DNA of 64,000 bases from Oscillospiraceae bacterium (GTDB lineage Bacteria > Bacillota > Clostridia > Oscillospirales > CAG-272): the NCBI GenBank assembly GCA_015065455.1, contig SVQI01000006.1:38393-102392 (forward strand), read 5' to 3'. The notes below the pieces were generated by a model that worked only from the letters and a program-made list of their open reading frames with translations, ran no database searches and was not told the DNA's origin. How positions within the stretch are numbered: the stretch's first letter is position 1; every line of letters begins with the position of its first letter. The translations under genes and the position numbers were made by a program. Below, one piece after another: positions 16,834 through 25,040 of this stretch.

Positions 16834-17115
16834 TTACCACTTGAACTCGCCGCCTGTCGCGCGGAGAGCTGCTGTTGTTACTCTGGCACGAATGGTACAG
16901 TCAAGAGAGCCTTTGTCGTTTGCGATAATATCAACATTCTCAAGTCCGCACTTTTCCGCCGTTTCGATTATAACCTGTTTGATTTGTCTGCCAAAAAGGT
17001 TGGCAACGGTGCTTTCAAGTTCGACATTTATACCCTGCTTTTCGCTGGGTCTGATCTCGACCATGATATCACCTGATTCGAGTGTGCCGGCTACGCCGTT
17101 CTTTTCAAGTTTCAT
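16834..17115 (-). CDS. citD: Citrate lyase acyl carrier protein (gamma subunit)
   Basis: The 93-residue carrier holds the phosphoribosyl-dephospho-CoA arm on a serine; the conserved serine is in GTLESGDIMVEI, about residue 14. It is the first gene of the leftward unit citD-E-F-X-C-G-acn-icd. The ATG has AAAGGTGAT upstream. No citrate carrier or CitAB-type regulator lies nearby, so uptake must be encoded elsewhere. Confidence 0.95.
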   Translation of the reverse strand: MKLEKNGVAGTLESGDIMVEIRPSEKQGINVELESTVANLFGRQIKQVIIETAEKCGLENVDIIANDKGSLDCTIRARVTTAALRATGGEFKW

Positions 17116-17416
17116 AATATCACCTTTTTTATGTAAAATAATATTTTTTGTGAATAATCACACTTATTATATTATATTTTACTATTTTTTTGTTGTTTTT
17201 TCCAGCACATATTTTATTGATACCCTTTAAACCTTTTGTATGAAACAAACTTAATATTTGTAAAACAAAAAGTTGATAATAATTCATTGTTAAAATATGC
17301 AAAAAAACTACGAAAAAACAGTTTTACAAGTGGTAAAACTATGCATAAGGGTGTGTATTTTTATACATTTTTTATACATTTAGATATAACTAACTAAACT
17401 TCAAGCAATATATACC
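17116..17416. promoter_or_regulatory. Upstream region of the citrate operon with an inverted-repeat site
   Basis: This 300-bp A/T-rich gap has no ORF. AGTTTTAC-AAGTG-GTAAAACT (17321-17341) is a perfect 8-bp inverted repeat; a related TTGTAAAAC half is near 17259. TATAAT-like sequences occur on the minus strand around 17175-17190, without a convincing -35. A repressor or activator site for the citrate genes is plausible but unproven. Confidence 0.4.
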
Positions 17417-17445
17417 TTGACAAAACAAGATAAATATGTTAGATT
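17417..17445 (+). promoter_or_regulatory. Promoter of tRNA-Leu
   Basis: TTGACA (17417-17422) and TAGATT (17440-17445) are separated by 17 bp, 29 bp before the tRNA. Confidence 0.8.
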
Positions 17446-17474
17446 ATTTAAGCGCTAAAAAACAATTATACTAT

Positions 17475-17558
17475 GCGGGTGTGGCGGAATTGGCAGACGC
17501 GCTAGACTTAGGATCTAGTGTCCCCGACGTGCAGGTTCAACTCCTGTCACCCGCACCA
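17475..17558 (+). tRNA. tRNA-Leu (anticodon TAG)
   Basis: The acceptor stem pairs GCGGGTG with CACCCGC. The anticodon stem CTAGA/TCTAG encloses loop CTTAGGA, giving anticodon UAG. A long variable arm (GTGTCCCCGACGTG region), T-loop GGTTCAACTCC and an encoded CCA end are present; it is class II as expected for leucine. Confidence 0.96.
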
Positions 17559-17560
17559 CA

Positions 17561-17605
17561 AAAGAAACGACAATTTTCGACAGAAGATTGTCGTTTCTTT
17601 TTGTT
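17561..17605 (+). terminator. Terminator of tRNA-Leu
   Basis: AAAGAAACGACAAT pairs with ATTGTCGTTTCTTT and is followed by a T-rich tract, right after the CCA end. Confidence 0.85.
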
Positions 17606-17713
17606 CTTTTCACTTTTCTCTTTTCGTTCTTCTCTCTTCTCTAAAATTGTCGTTTCCAGATAAAAGATAAGAAAGAAGAGATAAAAGAAAAGGTAGCTTT
17701 GCTCCGCAAAGCA

Positions 17714-17742
17714 TTGATTTGAATAACGAATTATGATATAAT
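17714..17742 (+). promoter_or_regulatory. Promoter of the four-helix-bundle remnant
   Basis: TTGATT (17714-17719), 17 bp, TATAAT (17737-17742), followed by AGAGGTGATGATGA and an ATG at 17763. Confidence 0.6.
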
Positions 17743-17762
17743 ACATTCAGAGGTGATGATGA

Positions 17763-18002
17763 ATGAACAGTCCTTTACTCGATAAATCTCTCGATTTTGC
17801 AACACAAATCGTATTGTTTTATGAAGAGTTTTCCAAATCAAAAAAAGATACAACTATCGCCAAACAATTACTTCGCTCTGCAACAAGCATAGGTGCAAAC
17901 ATAAACGAAGCAGTTTACGGTAACAGTATACTTCATTTAATTACTGTGAGAGTTCAAAGTCATACGCAAAACTATCTAAGATATCTTTTTTGTAACCCAT
18001 AG
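17763..18002 (+). pseudogene. Four-helix-bundle (S23-like) protein, truncated
   Basis: The first 50 residues match the family also found as the S23 rRNA-insert ORF (FYEEFSKSKKDTTIAKQLLRSATSIGANINEA as successive helix and motif). After NEAVYGNS, where the family continues with a third and fourth helix, the frame turns into unrelated sequence and stops at 79 residues; full proteins are about 120. This looks like a deletion or frameshift remnant. Promoter and ribosome site remain good, so it may still be transcribed. Confidence 0.65.
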
Positions 18003-18050
18003 ACAAATTCACAAAAAATAAAAGTGTCGATTTATACGACACTTTTATTT

Positions 18051-19292
18051 TTACGCTTTCCAAACGGCCTTAATAATGTTTTTGATTTTAGGAGCAGTTC
18101 CGTACATCAGAACTCCAACACGATATATTTTAGCAGAAAGAATTCCGATTCCTATGGTAGAACCGATAAGAATTGCAATCGAGATTACAATCTCGTACCA
18201 AGCCACTGTACTCATAGCAATTCTTGTAAACATTGCCATCGGAGAGGTAAACGGAATAAATGAGCAAACCTTCATCAATATATTATCTACACTTCCGCTT
18301 CCCATAGAAATCATAACAACAAGAAATCCGAAAACAAACAAATAGGTTACCGGCTGAACGGCAGTATTAATATCCTCAAGCTTTGATACAGTGGATGCGA
18401 TCGCGCCAAACAAAAAGGCATAGATCAGAAATCCGAGCAAGAAGAACACAAGCATAAATACAAGCAATTCCGGAGGAATATTGAAAATGGAATCCACGAT
18501 CATATTGTCTCCCCAATAGGATTCGTTAAGATTATAAAAAACAAGTGCCGAACCGAATATCGCACTGAGCTGCACAAGGCCTGCAATACATGAAGCAATT
18601 ACCTTACCAAACATCATACTGAGAGGCTTGGCACTTGTAATAAGCACTTCCATAGCCCTTGAACTCTTTTCAGTAGCAACATTCATAGCAACCATTTGTC
18701 CATACAGAAGAATAACCATATAAAGCGCAAAGATCATAATGTACGTATAGAAAAAATTCTGCATTTGGTCTTTTCCGAGACTTTCCACGGTGCCCTTGAT
18801 CTGTATATTCATCACTTCGCCGGCTTGTTCTGCAGTCATACCGCCGTTTATCATAGCATTCATTTGATAAATCTGCTGCAAGACTTCATCTGCTATGGCA
18901 GAATTAGAATCATATATTGTAAGTGTTTCTACGTAATAGGTATATTCTGTGGCTCCCGTCATAACAAAAGCACATTCCGCTTCGCCTGATGTAATCTTAC
19001 TTTTAATCTCATCAACACTGTCATTGGTAATTTGCACATCATAATCCGTAAACGCATTTGCAAATATTTCTTTTACCATATCTGCCTGTGCACTATTCTC
19101 AGCCTTAATGAGCATTACAGAGAGCTCATCTGGTGTATCAGTTGTATTATCCGATTTAAAAAGCACCGCTATGCGTGGAAAAAACATAACTGCCGCAATC
19201 AGAAGAACGAGAAAAATTGTAATTCCAACAAAGGCCTTGTTTTTAACATAGGATTTTAATTCAAACTTAAGTATCTTTCCAAACTGTTTCAT
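18051..19292 (-). CDS. ABC-2 type transporter permease (NatB-like)
   Basis: The 413-residue protein has one N-terminal membrane helix, a large extracytoplasmic domain of about 150 residues, then five to six helices in the C-terminal half (FFYTYIMIFALYMVILLYGQ; LVFMLVFFLLGFLIYAFLFG). NVATEKSSRAMEVLITS is typical of the NatB/YhaP family of sodium or peptide exporters. It follows the ATPase gene by 3 bp. Substrate unknown; a role in removing membrane-active compounds is inferred from the LiaF-like neighbours. Confidence 0.88.
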   Translation of the reverse strand: MKQFGKILKFELKSYVKNKAFVGITIFLVLLIAAVMFFPRIAVLFKSDNTTDTPDELSVMLIKAENSAQADMVKEIFANAFTDYDVQITNDSVDEIKSKITSGEAECAFVMTGATEYTYYVETLTIYDSNSAIADEVLQQIYQMNAMINGGMTAEQAGEVMNIQIKGTVESLGKDQMQNFFYTYIMIFALYMVILLYGQMVAMNVATEKSSRAMEVLITSAKPLSMMFGKVIASCIAGLVQLSAIFGSALVFYNLNESYWGDNMIVDSIFNIPPELLVFMLVFFLLGFLIYAFLFGAIASTVSKLEDINTAVQPVTYLFVFGFLVVMISMGSGSVDNILMKVCSFIPFTSPMAMFTRIAMSTVAWYEIVISIAILIGSTIGIGILSAKIYRVGVLMYGTAPKIKNIIKAVWKA

Positions 19293-19295
19293 AAA

Positions 19296-20195
19296 TCAGA
19301 CCTCCTTTGCCGCGTCGCCTGCGACTTCTACGAAAATATCATTAAGGGAAGGCTCGTAAACCTTTACCTCATCAATATCGTAATTTTGAACAAGGCGGGT
19401 CATAACCGCTTTCTTTTCAGAAGCATCAGAAAGTCTAATAATTAAAGCGCCGTTTTCAATTGCCGCACAGGCAGCGCCAAAATCAGCTTTAATCGCATCG
19501 GGATTATCTGTGCGGACAACCAAACGATCACGGGGATAGTCACGTTTAATATCATGCAAATCACCGTACAGAGCAACGATACCGTTGTTTAGAATTGCAA
19601 TACTATCGCAAAACTCTTCGATATAGCTCATTTGGTGGCTTGAGAAAAGAACAATTTTACCTTTAGCAATCTGCTCTTTAACTACATCCTTTAACAGCAT
19701 TGCATTCACGGGGTCAAGTCCGGAAAAAGGCTCGTCAAGGATAACAATATCAGGATCGTGAGCAAGAGCCGTAATAAGCTGAATCTTCTGCTGATTTCCC
19801 TTCGAAAGCGTATCCAGCCGTTTGTTACGGTATTCGGTCATGCCGAGGCGGTCTAACCAATAGTCAATGGACTTTACCGCATCTTTATTGCTCATACCCT
19901 TAAGTTCAGCAAAATATGTAAGCTGGTCAATGATAATTTTCTTGGGATACAAACCTCTTTCTTCGGGAAGATAACCAATGCCGATTTTATTGTAATCAAT
20001 AGGCTGACCGTCTATCAGCACCTCACCGCTGTCTGCAGGAAATACGTCCATTAAAATTCTTATAGACGTAGTTTTTCCGGCACCATTTCTACCAAGAAGA
20101 CCGAAAGCCTTTCCGCCCTCTGCCTTGAATGATACTCCGGTGAGAACCTTTTTATCTCCAAAGGATTTTTCTATATTTTTAAGTTCTAATATCAT
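19296..20195 (-). CDS. ABC transporter ATP-binding protein (NatA-like)
   Basis: The 299-residue ATPase has Walker A GRNGAGKTTS, Q-loop region YLPEERGLYPK, signature LSKGNQQK, Walker B IVILDEPFSGLD and the H-loop in LFSSHQM. A C-terminal extension of about 80 residues is usual for drug or Na+ exporter ATPases. The start overlaps the DUF4097 stop by 4 bp (ATGA), and the permease follows immediately, so the pair forms one exporter. Confidence 0.93.
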   Translation of the reverse strand: MILELKNIEKSFGDKKVLTGVSFKAEGGKAFGLLGRNGAGKTTSIRILMDVFPADSGEVLIDGQPIDYNKIGIGYLPEERGLYPKKIIIDQLTYFAELKGMSNKDAVKSIDYWLDRLGMTEYRNKRLDTLSKGNQQKIQLITALAHDPDIVILDEPFSGLDPVNAMLLKDVVKEQIAKGKIVLFSSHQMSYIEEFCDSIAILNNGIVALYGDLHDIKRDYPRDRLVVRTDNPDAIKADFGAACAAIENGALIIRLSDASEKKAVMTRLVQNYDIDEVKVYEPSLNDIFVEVAGDAAKEV

Positions 20196-21007
20196 TTCGC
20201 TTCAACCTCCTCAAACTTCACATTGATCGTGCCGATACCACCGTTAATTTCAACTCTGTTTGTTCCGTTGCCGCCGATACCGTACTCGGATACATCCTTT
20301 CCGTCAACAGAAACACTTCCAAGCCCCTTTTGGATGTCTAATTTATAATCATCTTTGTTTCCGATAACAGTAATGTTGGATTCTCCAATACCCATATCCA
20401 TCTTACAGTCACCCGTCAGAGAGGTTGTCAGATTAAGCTGTCCCACACCCATATCCATATCAAGATTTTTGAGTGCACCACCTGATATTGTGATACGCCC
20501 TGCACCGCCTTCAATGTCAGCAGAGCTTGTTGCAATGAGGTTACTAATAGATACTTCACCGGCACCAAGTTCAAAATCAAGTGTTTCTGCCGAAAGATTC
20601 TCAATAGTCAGTCGTCCTGCACCGGTGGTGAGATTTACTTTATCAAACTCCGTACCTGCAGGTATGTAAATTGTAAGAACAGCACCGCTGTATGTACTGA
20701 AAAGCTTTTTTGTTTCCTCTATTTTAAGAAGTCCGTTCTTTTCTTTCACTTTTATATGTTTCAAATTGCTCTCTACGGAAAGCTCTTCGCCCTCTTTTAT
20801 ATAAAGGTCAGCAGCATTTATTTCGATATCAACATCATGTACCTCAGAAACAATAGAATAGGTCTTCATGTTATCTGAAACTTCATCTCCTTCAAAAAGC
20901 CCTCCAAACAGTCCTGCTGCACTGAGTAACCCACCAATAATGGTAACTGCTAAAAATATTGCAAAACCCATTGCGAGATATTTTATTACCTTTTGGAACG
21001 TTGTCAT
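20192..21007 (-). CDS. DUF4097-family beta-helix surface protein
   Basis: One N-terminal membrane helix (about residues 10-35) is followed by repeated short strands of the type GAGRLTIENL, GAGEVSISNL and GAGRITISGG, the hallmark of DUF4097/YvlB-type right-handed beta structures. The C-terminal part sits outside the membrane. The family is widespread next to LiaF-like proteins and envelope-stress systems in Firmicutes; biochemical function is unknown. Both ends overlap neighbours by 4 bp, so stoichiometric expression with the exporter is likely. Confidence 0.85.
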   Translation of the reverse strand: MTTFQKVIKYLAMGFAIFLAVTIIGGLLSAAGLFGGLFEGDEVSDNMKTYSIVSEVHDVDIEINAADLYIKEGEELSVESNLKHIKVKEKNGLLKIEETKKLFSTYSGAVLTIYIPAGTEFDKVNLTTGAGRLTIENLSAETLDFELGAGEVSISNLIATSSADIEGGAGRITISGGALKNLDMDMGVGQLNLTTSLTGDCKMDMGIGESNITVIGNKDDYKLDIQKGLGSVSVDGKDVSEYGIGGNGTNRVEINGGIGTINVKFEEVEAK

Positions 21008-21681
21008 TTAATATCTACGCCTCCAAACATACAAGTACCGTTTACGTAGATAGTGGGGGCCGATTTATGTACCGAGGTCTTATTTGATATTCCGCCAAAT
21101 ATAGAATTTGAACTGACTTTAACATTGACATTACCGGGCACAAAAATATCAATACCTCCAAATATCGCTGTTACCTGAATAACACAGTCCTTTTCGATAA
21201 TTGCGTTTCTCAAGTCACACTCCACGCCGCCAAAGACTGCGGTAAGCTCTGCGCCTTCAAAAACCTCATTATCATACTTTAATTCGCAGCCCGAGAATAT
21301 TGCACACCCCGTTTTAGGTTCCTTGCCATCAAGCTTCATTTTCTTCATAATCTCAGTTGCTTTATTTCCAAATACACCGTTGAATACCATTTTAAGACCG
21401 ACAATTACGATAACAGCAGGAACAAGCAATTTCCAAAGTGTTGAAAAACTCAAAATATCCTGACAACACAAAAGCAAGAATACGCCTACGGCAATACCAA
21501 TAATATTGCCCGTTTTCTCGCGCTCTGTAAACAGTCCGACAGCACAAGGCACAATTATAAATAACGTCCACCAACCATCAAAGAACACGTTTATGTCTGT
21601 TACGTTAAATGCATTAAGTGCAAAAACAACACCTACTGCCACCAATACGATTCCCCAAATTATACTACTTGATTTTTTCAT
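21004..21681 (-). CDS. LiaF-like membrane protein (LiaI/LiaF-type TM plus LiaF C-terminal domain)
   Basis: The 225-residue protein has about four membrane helices in the first 110 residues, starting IIWGIVLVAVGVVFALNAF. The C-terminal beta domain shows repeated FGG motifs (AVFGGVECDLRN, AIFGGIDIFVP, SIFGGISN, MFGGVDIK) that define the LiaF cell-wall-active antibiotic response domain. In Bacillus, LiaF restrains a LiaSR system; no such kinase is adjacent here, so any partner is encoded elsewhere. Confidence 0.87.
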   Translation of the reverse strand: MKKSSSIIWGIVLVAVGVVFALNAFNVTDINVFFDGWWTLFIIVPCAVGLFTEREKTGNIIGIAVGVFLLLCCQDILSFSTLWKLLVPAVIVIVGLKMVFNGVFGNKATEIMKKMKLDGKEPKTGCAIFSGCELKYDNEVFEGAELTAVFGGVECDLRNAIIEKDCVIQVTAIFGGIDIFVPGNVNVKVSSNSIFGGISNKTSVHKSAPTIYVNGTCMFGGVDIK

Positions 21682-21714
21682 TTTCTATCTCCTTATTTAT
21701 AAAAGTTTAAATTA

Positions 21715-22185
21715 TTAATCTCTTGAACACTTTTCTGCGTCAATCGCGAGAACAAGCATCAAAACATACACTGCATCCTGCGGGTCATTTATATCTATAA
21801 CGTATGTGTCTGTAAAGTTCAAGAGTTCTTTGGCTATAACGGCAATACGTTGCCCTTCAGAATTGAGAATTGTATAATCCCATTCAAAATAGTCGCCATC
21901 CACGATCCAACCTTTATAATCAATACTGAACTTCGGCTTAAAGAATGTAAATTCTTTGTTAATGCAACCTACATAACGACCGCCTATATACATTTCGAAT
22001 TTAGGCAGCCATGCCAGAATTTTTTCCTTGATGTATCCGACCTCATTGCCGTTTGCATCATAGATTCTGAGTAAATGTCCCCAAGCCAACTCTCCCTTGA
22101 CAACAAACATCGTGTTGCCGGCTTCATCATAAATATCGTAGCTGTCAAACCATGAAAAAAAGCGTTGCTTAAATAACAGTTTCAT
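21715..22185 (-). CDS. LURP-one-related (YxjI-like) protein
   Basis: This 156-residue protein is the first gene of the leftward five-gene unit. It shows the repeated strand pattern of the LURP-one/Tubby-like fold: YDIYDEAGNTMFVVKGE, HLLRIYDANGNEVGYIKEK, EWDYTILNSEGQRIAVIAKE. The family is thought to bind membranes or phosphoinositide-like ligands, without a settled bacterial role. AGGAGG lies upstream of the ATG. Company with LiaF, DUF4097 and an exporter suggests a membrane-state function. Confidence 0.82.
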   Translation of the reverse strand: MKLLFKQRFFSWFDSYDIYDEAGNTMFVVKGELAWGHLLRIYDANGNEVGYIKEKILAWLPKFEMYIGGRYVGCINKEFTFFKPKFSIDYKGWIVDGDYFEWDYTILNSEGQRIAVIAKELLNFTDTYVIDINDPQDAVYVLMLVLAIDAEKCSRD

Positions 22186-22280
22186 TACCTTTGTCCTCCT
22201 TTTCGGCTTATTCAGTTCTTAAAATTTATATAAACATTTATATCCGAAGGTCACGCAAAAAACGTTACTCCAATCGTTGC

Positions 22281-22319
22281 CAAACAAATCTCAAGTGATT
22301 TGTTTGTTATATTATATCA
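22281..22319 (-). promoter_or_regulatory. Promoter and palindromic operator of the LURP/LiaF/ABC operon
   Basis: On the minus strand an extended -10 (TGATATAAT, 22311-22319) lacks a strong -35. Directly at the expected transcription start is a perfect 10-bp inverted repeat, CAAACAAATC-TCAAGT-GATTTGTTTG (22281-22306). The arrangement fits an activator-dependent or repressed promoter. Confidence 0.6.
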
Positions 22320-22385
22320 TAATTGTACACAAAAAGAAAAGTGTTTTCACAAAAGTTATAAAAATATTAGACAATTAACCGAGTA

Positions 22386-22500
22386 AATTTTTTTTGATAT
22401 TTAAGCGTGATCAACCCTTTAGCCCTACAATTTTAAGAAGTTATTTCCTTACTCTGCGTGTTCGAAATCCTTCGTGTGCGCCGTCCCCTACCAAATTAGG
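22386..22500. repeat. REP-tag fragment, copy 2, in the gap before the Na/Pi transporter
   Basis: Positions 22474-22500 repeat 7231-7257 base for base, including CCCCTACCAAATTAGG. The bases before it are only weakly self-complementary, so this is a partial copy. The rest of the 470-bp gap holds only the two flanking promoters. Confidence 0.65.
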
Positions 22501-22540
22501 CATTATCGCCTCGCAAAAATGTAAAAAAAATTCTTCCCTA

Positions 22541-22569
22541 TTGCATTTATATATTTTTTTTGTTATAAT
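22541..22569 (+). promoter_or_regulatory. Promoter of the Na/Pi cotransporter gene
   Basis: TTGCAT (22541-22546), 17 bp, TATAAT (22564-22569). Confidence 0.7.
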
Positions 22570-22654
22570 GTGCCAGAAGCAAGAAAAAACAATTATTTTG
22601 CATTTTTTGCAGTTTTATAAACCGCAAAACCATTAAATCGAAAGGATTTTTTTA

Positions 22655-24397
22655 ATGACACCACTTGACATATTAAAACTTATAGGCGGATTGTGTTTAT
22701 TCCTATTTGGTATGAACGTAATGGGACAGGCACTCGAACGCCGTGCAGGAGGAAAACTCCAATCATTATTATCAAAGCTTACGTCAAATAAGTTTGCAGG
22801 TCTTTTAACCGGACTTTGCGTTACTGCAGTAATCCAAAGTTCGTCAGCAACTACAGTTATGGTAGTCGGATTTGTAAACTCCGGTCTTATGACACTTAAA
22901 CAGGCAATAAACGTCATTATGGGCGCAAATGTTGGTACAACCATAACAGCATGGATATTAAGCCTTAGCGGAATAAGCAGTAAAAACATATTTGTTCAGC
23001 TTTTAAAACCGACAGCATTCACACCAGTTCTTGCTCTTATTGGAATTGTATTCTATATGTTCTGCAAGAGTACAAAGAAAAAGGACACGGGTACTATTTT
23101 GCTCGGATTTGCTGTATTAATGTTCGGTATGGATACTATGTCAGCGTCTGTATCGGGACTTTCTGACGTTCCAGCCTTTGCAGAATTGTTTATTATGTTT
23201 AAAAACCCCATTTTGGGCGTATTGGCGGGCGCTATTCTTACAGCGATTATTCAGTCAAGCTCAGCCTCTGTCGGTATTCTTCAGGCACTCGCAACAACAG
23301 GACTTGTTTCCTACGGCGCGGCAATACCGATTATTATGGGACAGAATATCGGTACTTGTATAACCGCCCTCCTCTCTTCGTTCGGCACAAACCGCAACGC
23401 AAAACGCGCGGCTTTGGTACATCTGTCATTCAACGTTATAGGTACTATTGTTTGCTTAATTATTTTCACTGTTGTAGATATAGTTTTATCACCTGCTTTC
23501 TTTGACACTAATTCCTCTCTCTTTGGTATAGCAGTTGCTCACTCGGTATTCAACCTCGCGTGCACTCTTATTCTCTTACCTATGTCGTCTTTGCTTGAAA
23601 AGCTGGCATATAGACTCGTACCCGAAACACAGACGCCTGACGAATTTACGGACCTCGACGAGCGTTTGCTTACTACGCCTACGATCGCTCTTGAAAGATG
23701 CCACGAGTTTGCTTGCGAAATGGCTGATAACGCAATATATTCATTAAAACAAAGCCTTGCATGCTTGAAAGAATACTCAGAAGATACGGCAAACGAGGTA
23801 AGAGAGTTAGAAAACAAGACCGACCGTTTTGAAGACGTCATGGGTACTTATCTTGTAAAATTAAGTACACACCAGATCAGCGACCGAGATAGTGCAGAAG
23901 CGGCAAAGCTTCTAAAAATAATCGGTGACCTCGAAAGAATTTCCGACCATGCCACAAACATAGTTGACTCGGCTGAAGAAATGCGCGACAAGAATCTCAC
24001 ATTCTCAAACGATGCAGTAAAAGAACTTGAAAATCTTTGTGATGCTGTAGAAGAAATTCTGAATCTTACACTTAAAGCATTTGTTAAAGACGATCTTAAT
24101 TCCGCAAATACCGTTGAACCCTTAGAGCAGGTAATTGATATTCTTAAAGATAAGCTCCGTTCGGGACACATATCAAGATTACAGCAGGGCATTTGCAGTA
24201 TCGAAACAGGCTTTGTATGGTCAGATATTCTTACAAACCTTGAAAGAACCTCGGATCACTGCTCAAACATTGCGGGTTGTGTTGTTGACGCATTGGCACG
24301 TAACTTGAATTTACACGAATCTATTCGAGTAATGAAGGCAGAAGACCCCCATTACAAAGAACAGTATTCAATTTTTGCAGATAAATATCTTGCGTAA
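22655..24397 (+). CDS. Na+/phosphate cotransporter family protein with PhoU-like tail
   Basis: The 580-residue protein has two inverted membrane repeats, each with the QSSSA signature (VIQSSSATTVMVVGF and IIQSSSASVGILQAL) that forms the substrate site of NptA/SLC34-type carriers; GANVGTT and GQNIGTCITA follow. Residues from about 340 on are a helical PhoU-like domain, as in many bacterial members. It imports inorganic phosphate with Na+. The ATG follows AAAGGAT. It is monocistronic between its own promoter and a terminator. Confidence 0.92.
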   Translation: MTPLDILKLIGGLCLFLFGMNVMGQALERRAGGKLQSLLSKLTSNKFAGLLTGLCVTAVIQSSSATTVMVVGFVNSGLMTLKQAINVIMGANVGTTITAWILSLSGISSKNIFVQLLKPTAFTPVLALIGIVFYMFCKSTKKKDTGTILLGFAVLMFGMDTMSASVSGLSDVPAFAELFIMFKNPILGVLAGAILTAIIQSSSASVGILQALATTGLVSYGAAIPIIMGQNIGTCITALLSSFGTNRNAKRAALVHLSFNVIGTIVCLIIFTVVDIVLSPAFFDTNSSLFGIAVAHSVFNLACTLILLPMSSLLEKLAYRLVPETQTPDEFTDLDERLLTTPTIALERCHEFACEMADNAIYSLKQSLACLKEYSEDTANEVRELENKTDRFEDVMGTYLVKLSTHQISDRDSAEAAKLLKIIGDLERISDHATNIVDSAEEMRDKNLTFSNDAVKELENLCDAVEEILNLTLKAFVKDDLNSANTVEPLEQVIDILKDKLRSGHISRLQQGICSIETGFVWSDILTNLERTSDHCSNIAGCVVDALARNLNLHESIRVMKAEDPHYKEQYSIFADKYLA

Positions 24398-24403
24398 AAC
24401 AAA

Positions 24404-24444
24404 AAAATCTCCGACTAAGTTTACGTTGGAGATTTTATTTTTTC
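24404..24444 (+). terminator. Terminator of the Na/Pi cotransporter gene
   Basis: AAATCTCC pairs with GGAGATTT around a 15-nt partly paired loop, followed by TATTTTTT. Confidence 0.75.
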
Positions 24445-24462
24445 TTATTCAAAAGTTCCCTC

Positions 24463-24491
24463 TTGTTTATTTTTTGAATATATGGTAAAAT
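24463..24491 (+). promoter_or_regulatory. Promoter of yqeG-nfo
   Basis: TTGTTT (24463-24468), 17 bp, TAAAAT (24486-24491), 35 bp before the yqeG start. Confidence 0.6.
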
Positions 24492-24525
24492 CGACAGGTA
24501 AATAAATTTTTTGAGGTTAAAATTG

Positions 24526-25038
24526 ATGAAACATCTTTTGCTTCCCGATTACGATTTTGATACATATAAGGGGGTTACCCCCGATTTTCTAAAAAGCATC
24601 GGAAAAACCTGTGTTCTCTGTGATATTGACAACACGCTCGTTCCGTATGACGTTCCCCATCCTACCGACGACGTTTGCGCGTGGGTAAGATGCTTACAGG
24701 AAAACGGAATAAAAATTATTCTTGTTTCCAATAATGAAAAAGAAAGAGTGGAAAAGTTTAACGCGCCTTTAGGTATTCCCTATTTGTACAAATCAGGCAA
24801 GCCGTCAATAAGAACTGTAAAAAGAGCAGTAAAAATTCTTGAAGATAACAAAAACAATGCAATCATGCTCGGAGATCAGCTTTTGACCGACGTTATTACC
24901 GCAAGAGTATCTGGAATAACTGCAGTATGGGTACCAACGATAAAAAAGGTTGAAACACCGTTTTTTAAATTTAAATCTGCAATAGAAAAGCCGTTTATCA
25001 AGCATTATTATAAAAAGAAAAACAAAACGGAGAAATAA
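24526..25038 (+). CDS. yqeG: YqeG-family HAD IIIA phosphatase
   Basis: The 170-residue protein has HAD motif I in CDIDNTLVPYD, motif II in ILVSNNEKERV, the motif III Lys in KSGKPS and motif IV in MLGDQLLTDVI. The family contains phosphatidylglycerophosphate phosphatases and uncharacterised HAD enzymes. I choose ATG 24526 because GAGG lies 9 nt upstream; TTG 24511 has no ribosome site. The endonuclease IV gene starts 3 bp after the stop, so they are co-transcribed. The C-terminus is strongly basic, which may contact membranes. Confidence 0.87.
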   Translation: MKHLLLPDYDFDTYKGVTPDFLKSIGKTCVLCDIDNTLVPYDVPHPTDDVCAWVRCLQENGIKIILVSNNEKERVEKFNAPLGIPYLYKSGKPSIRTVKRAVKILEDNKNNAIMLGDQLLTDVITARVSGITAVWVPTIKKVETPFFKFKSAIEKPFIKHYYKKKNKTEK

Positions 25039-25040
25039 GT

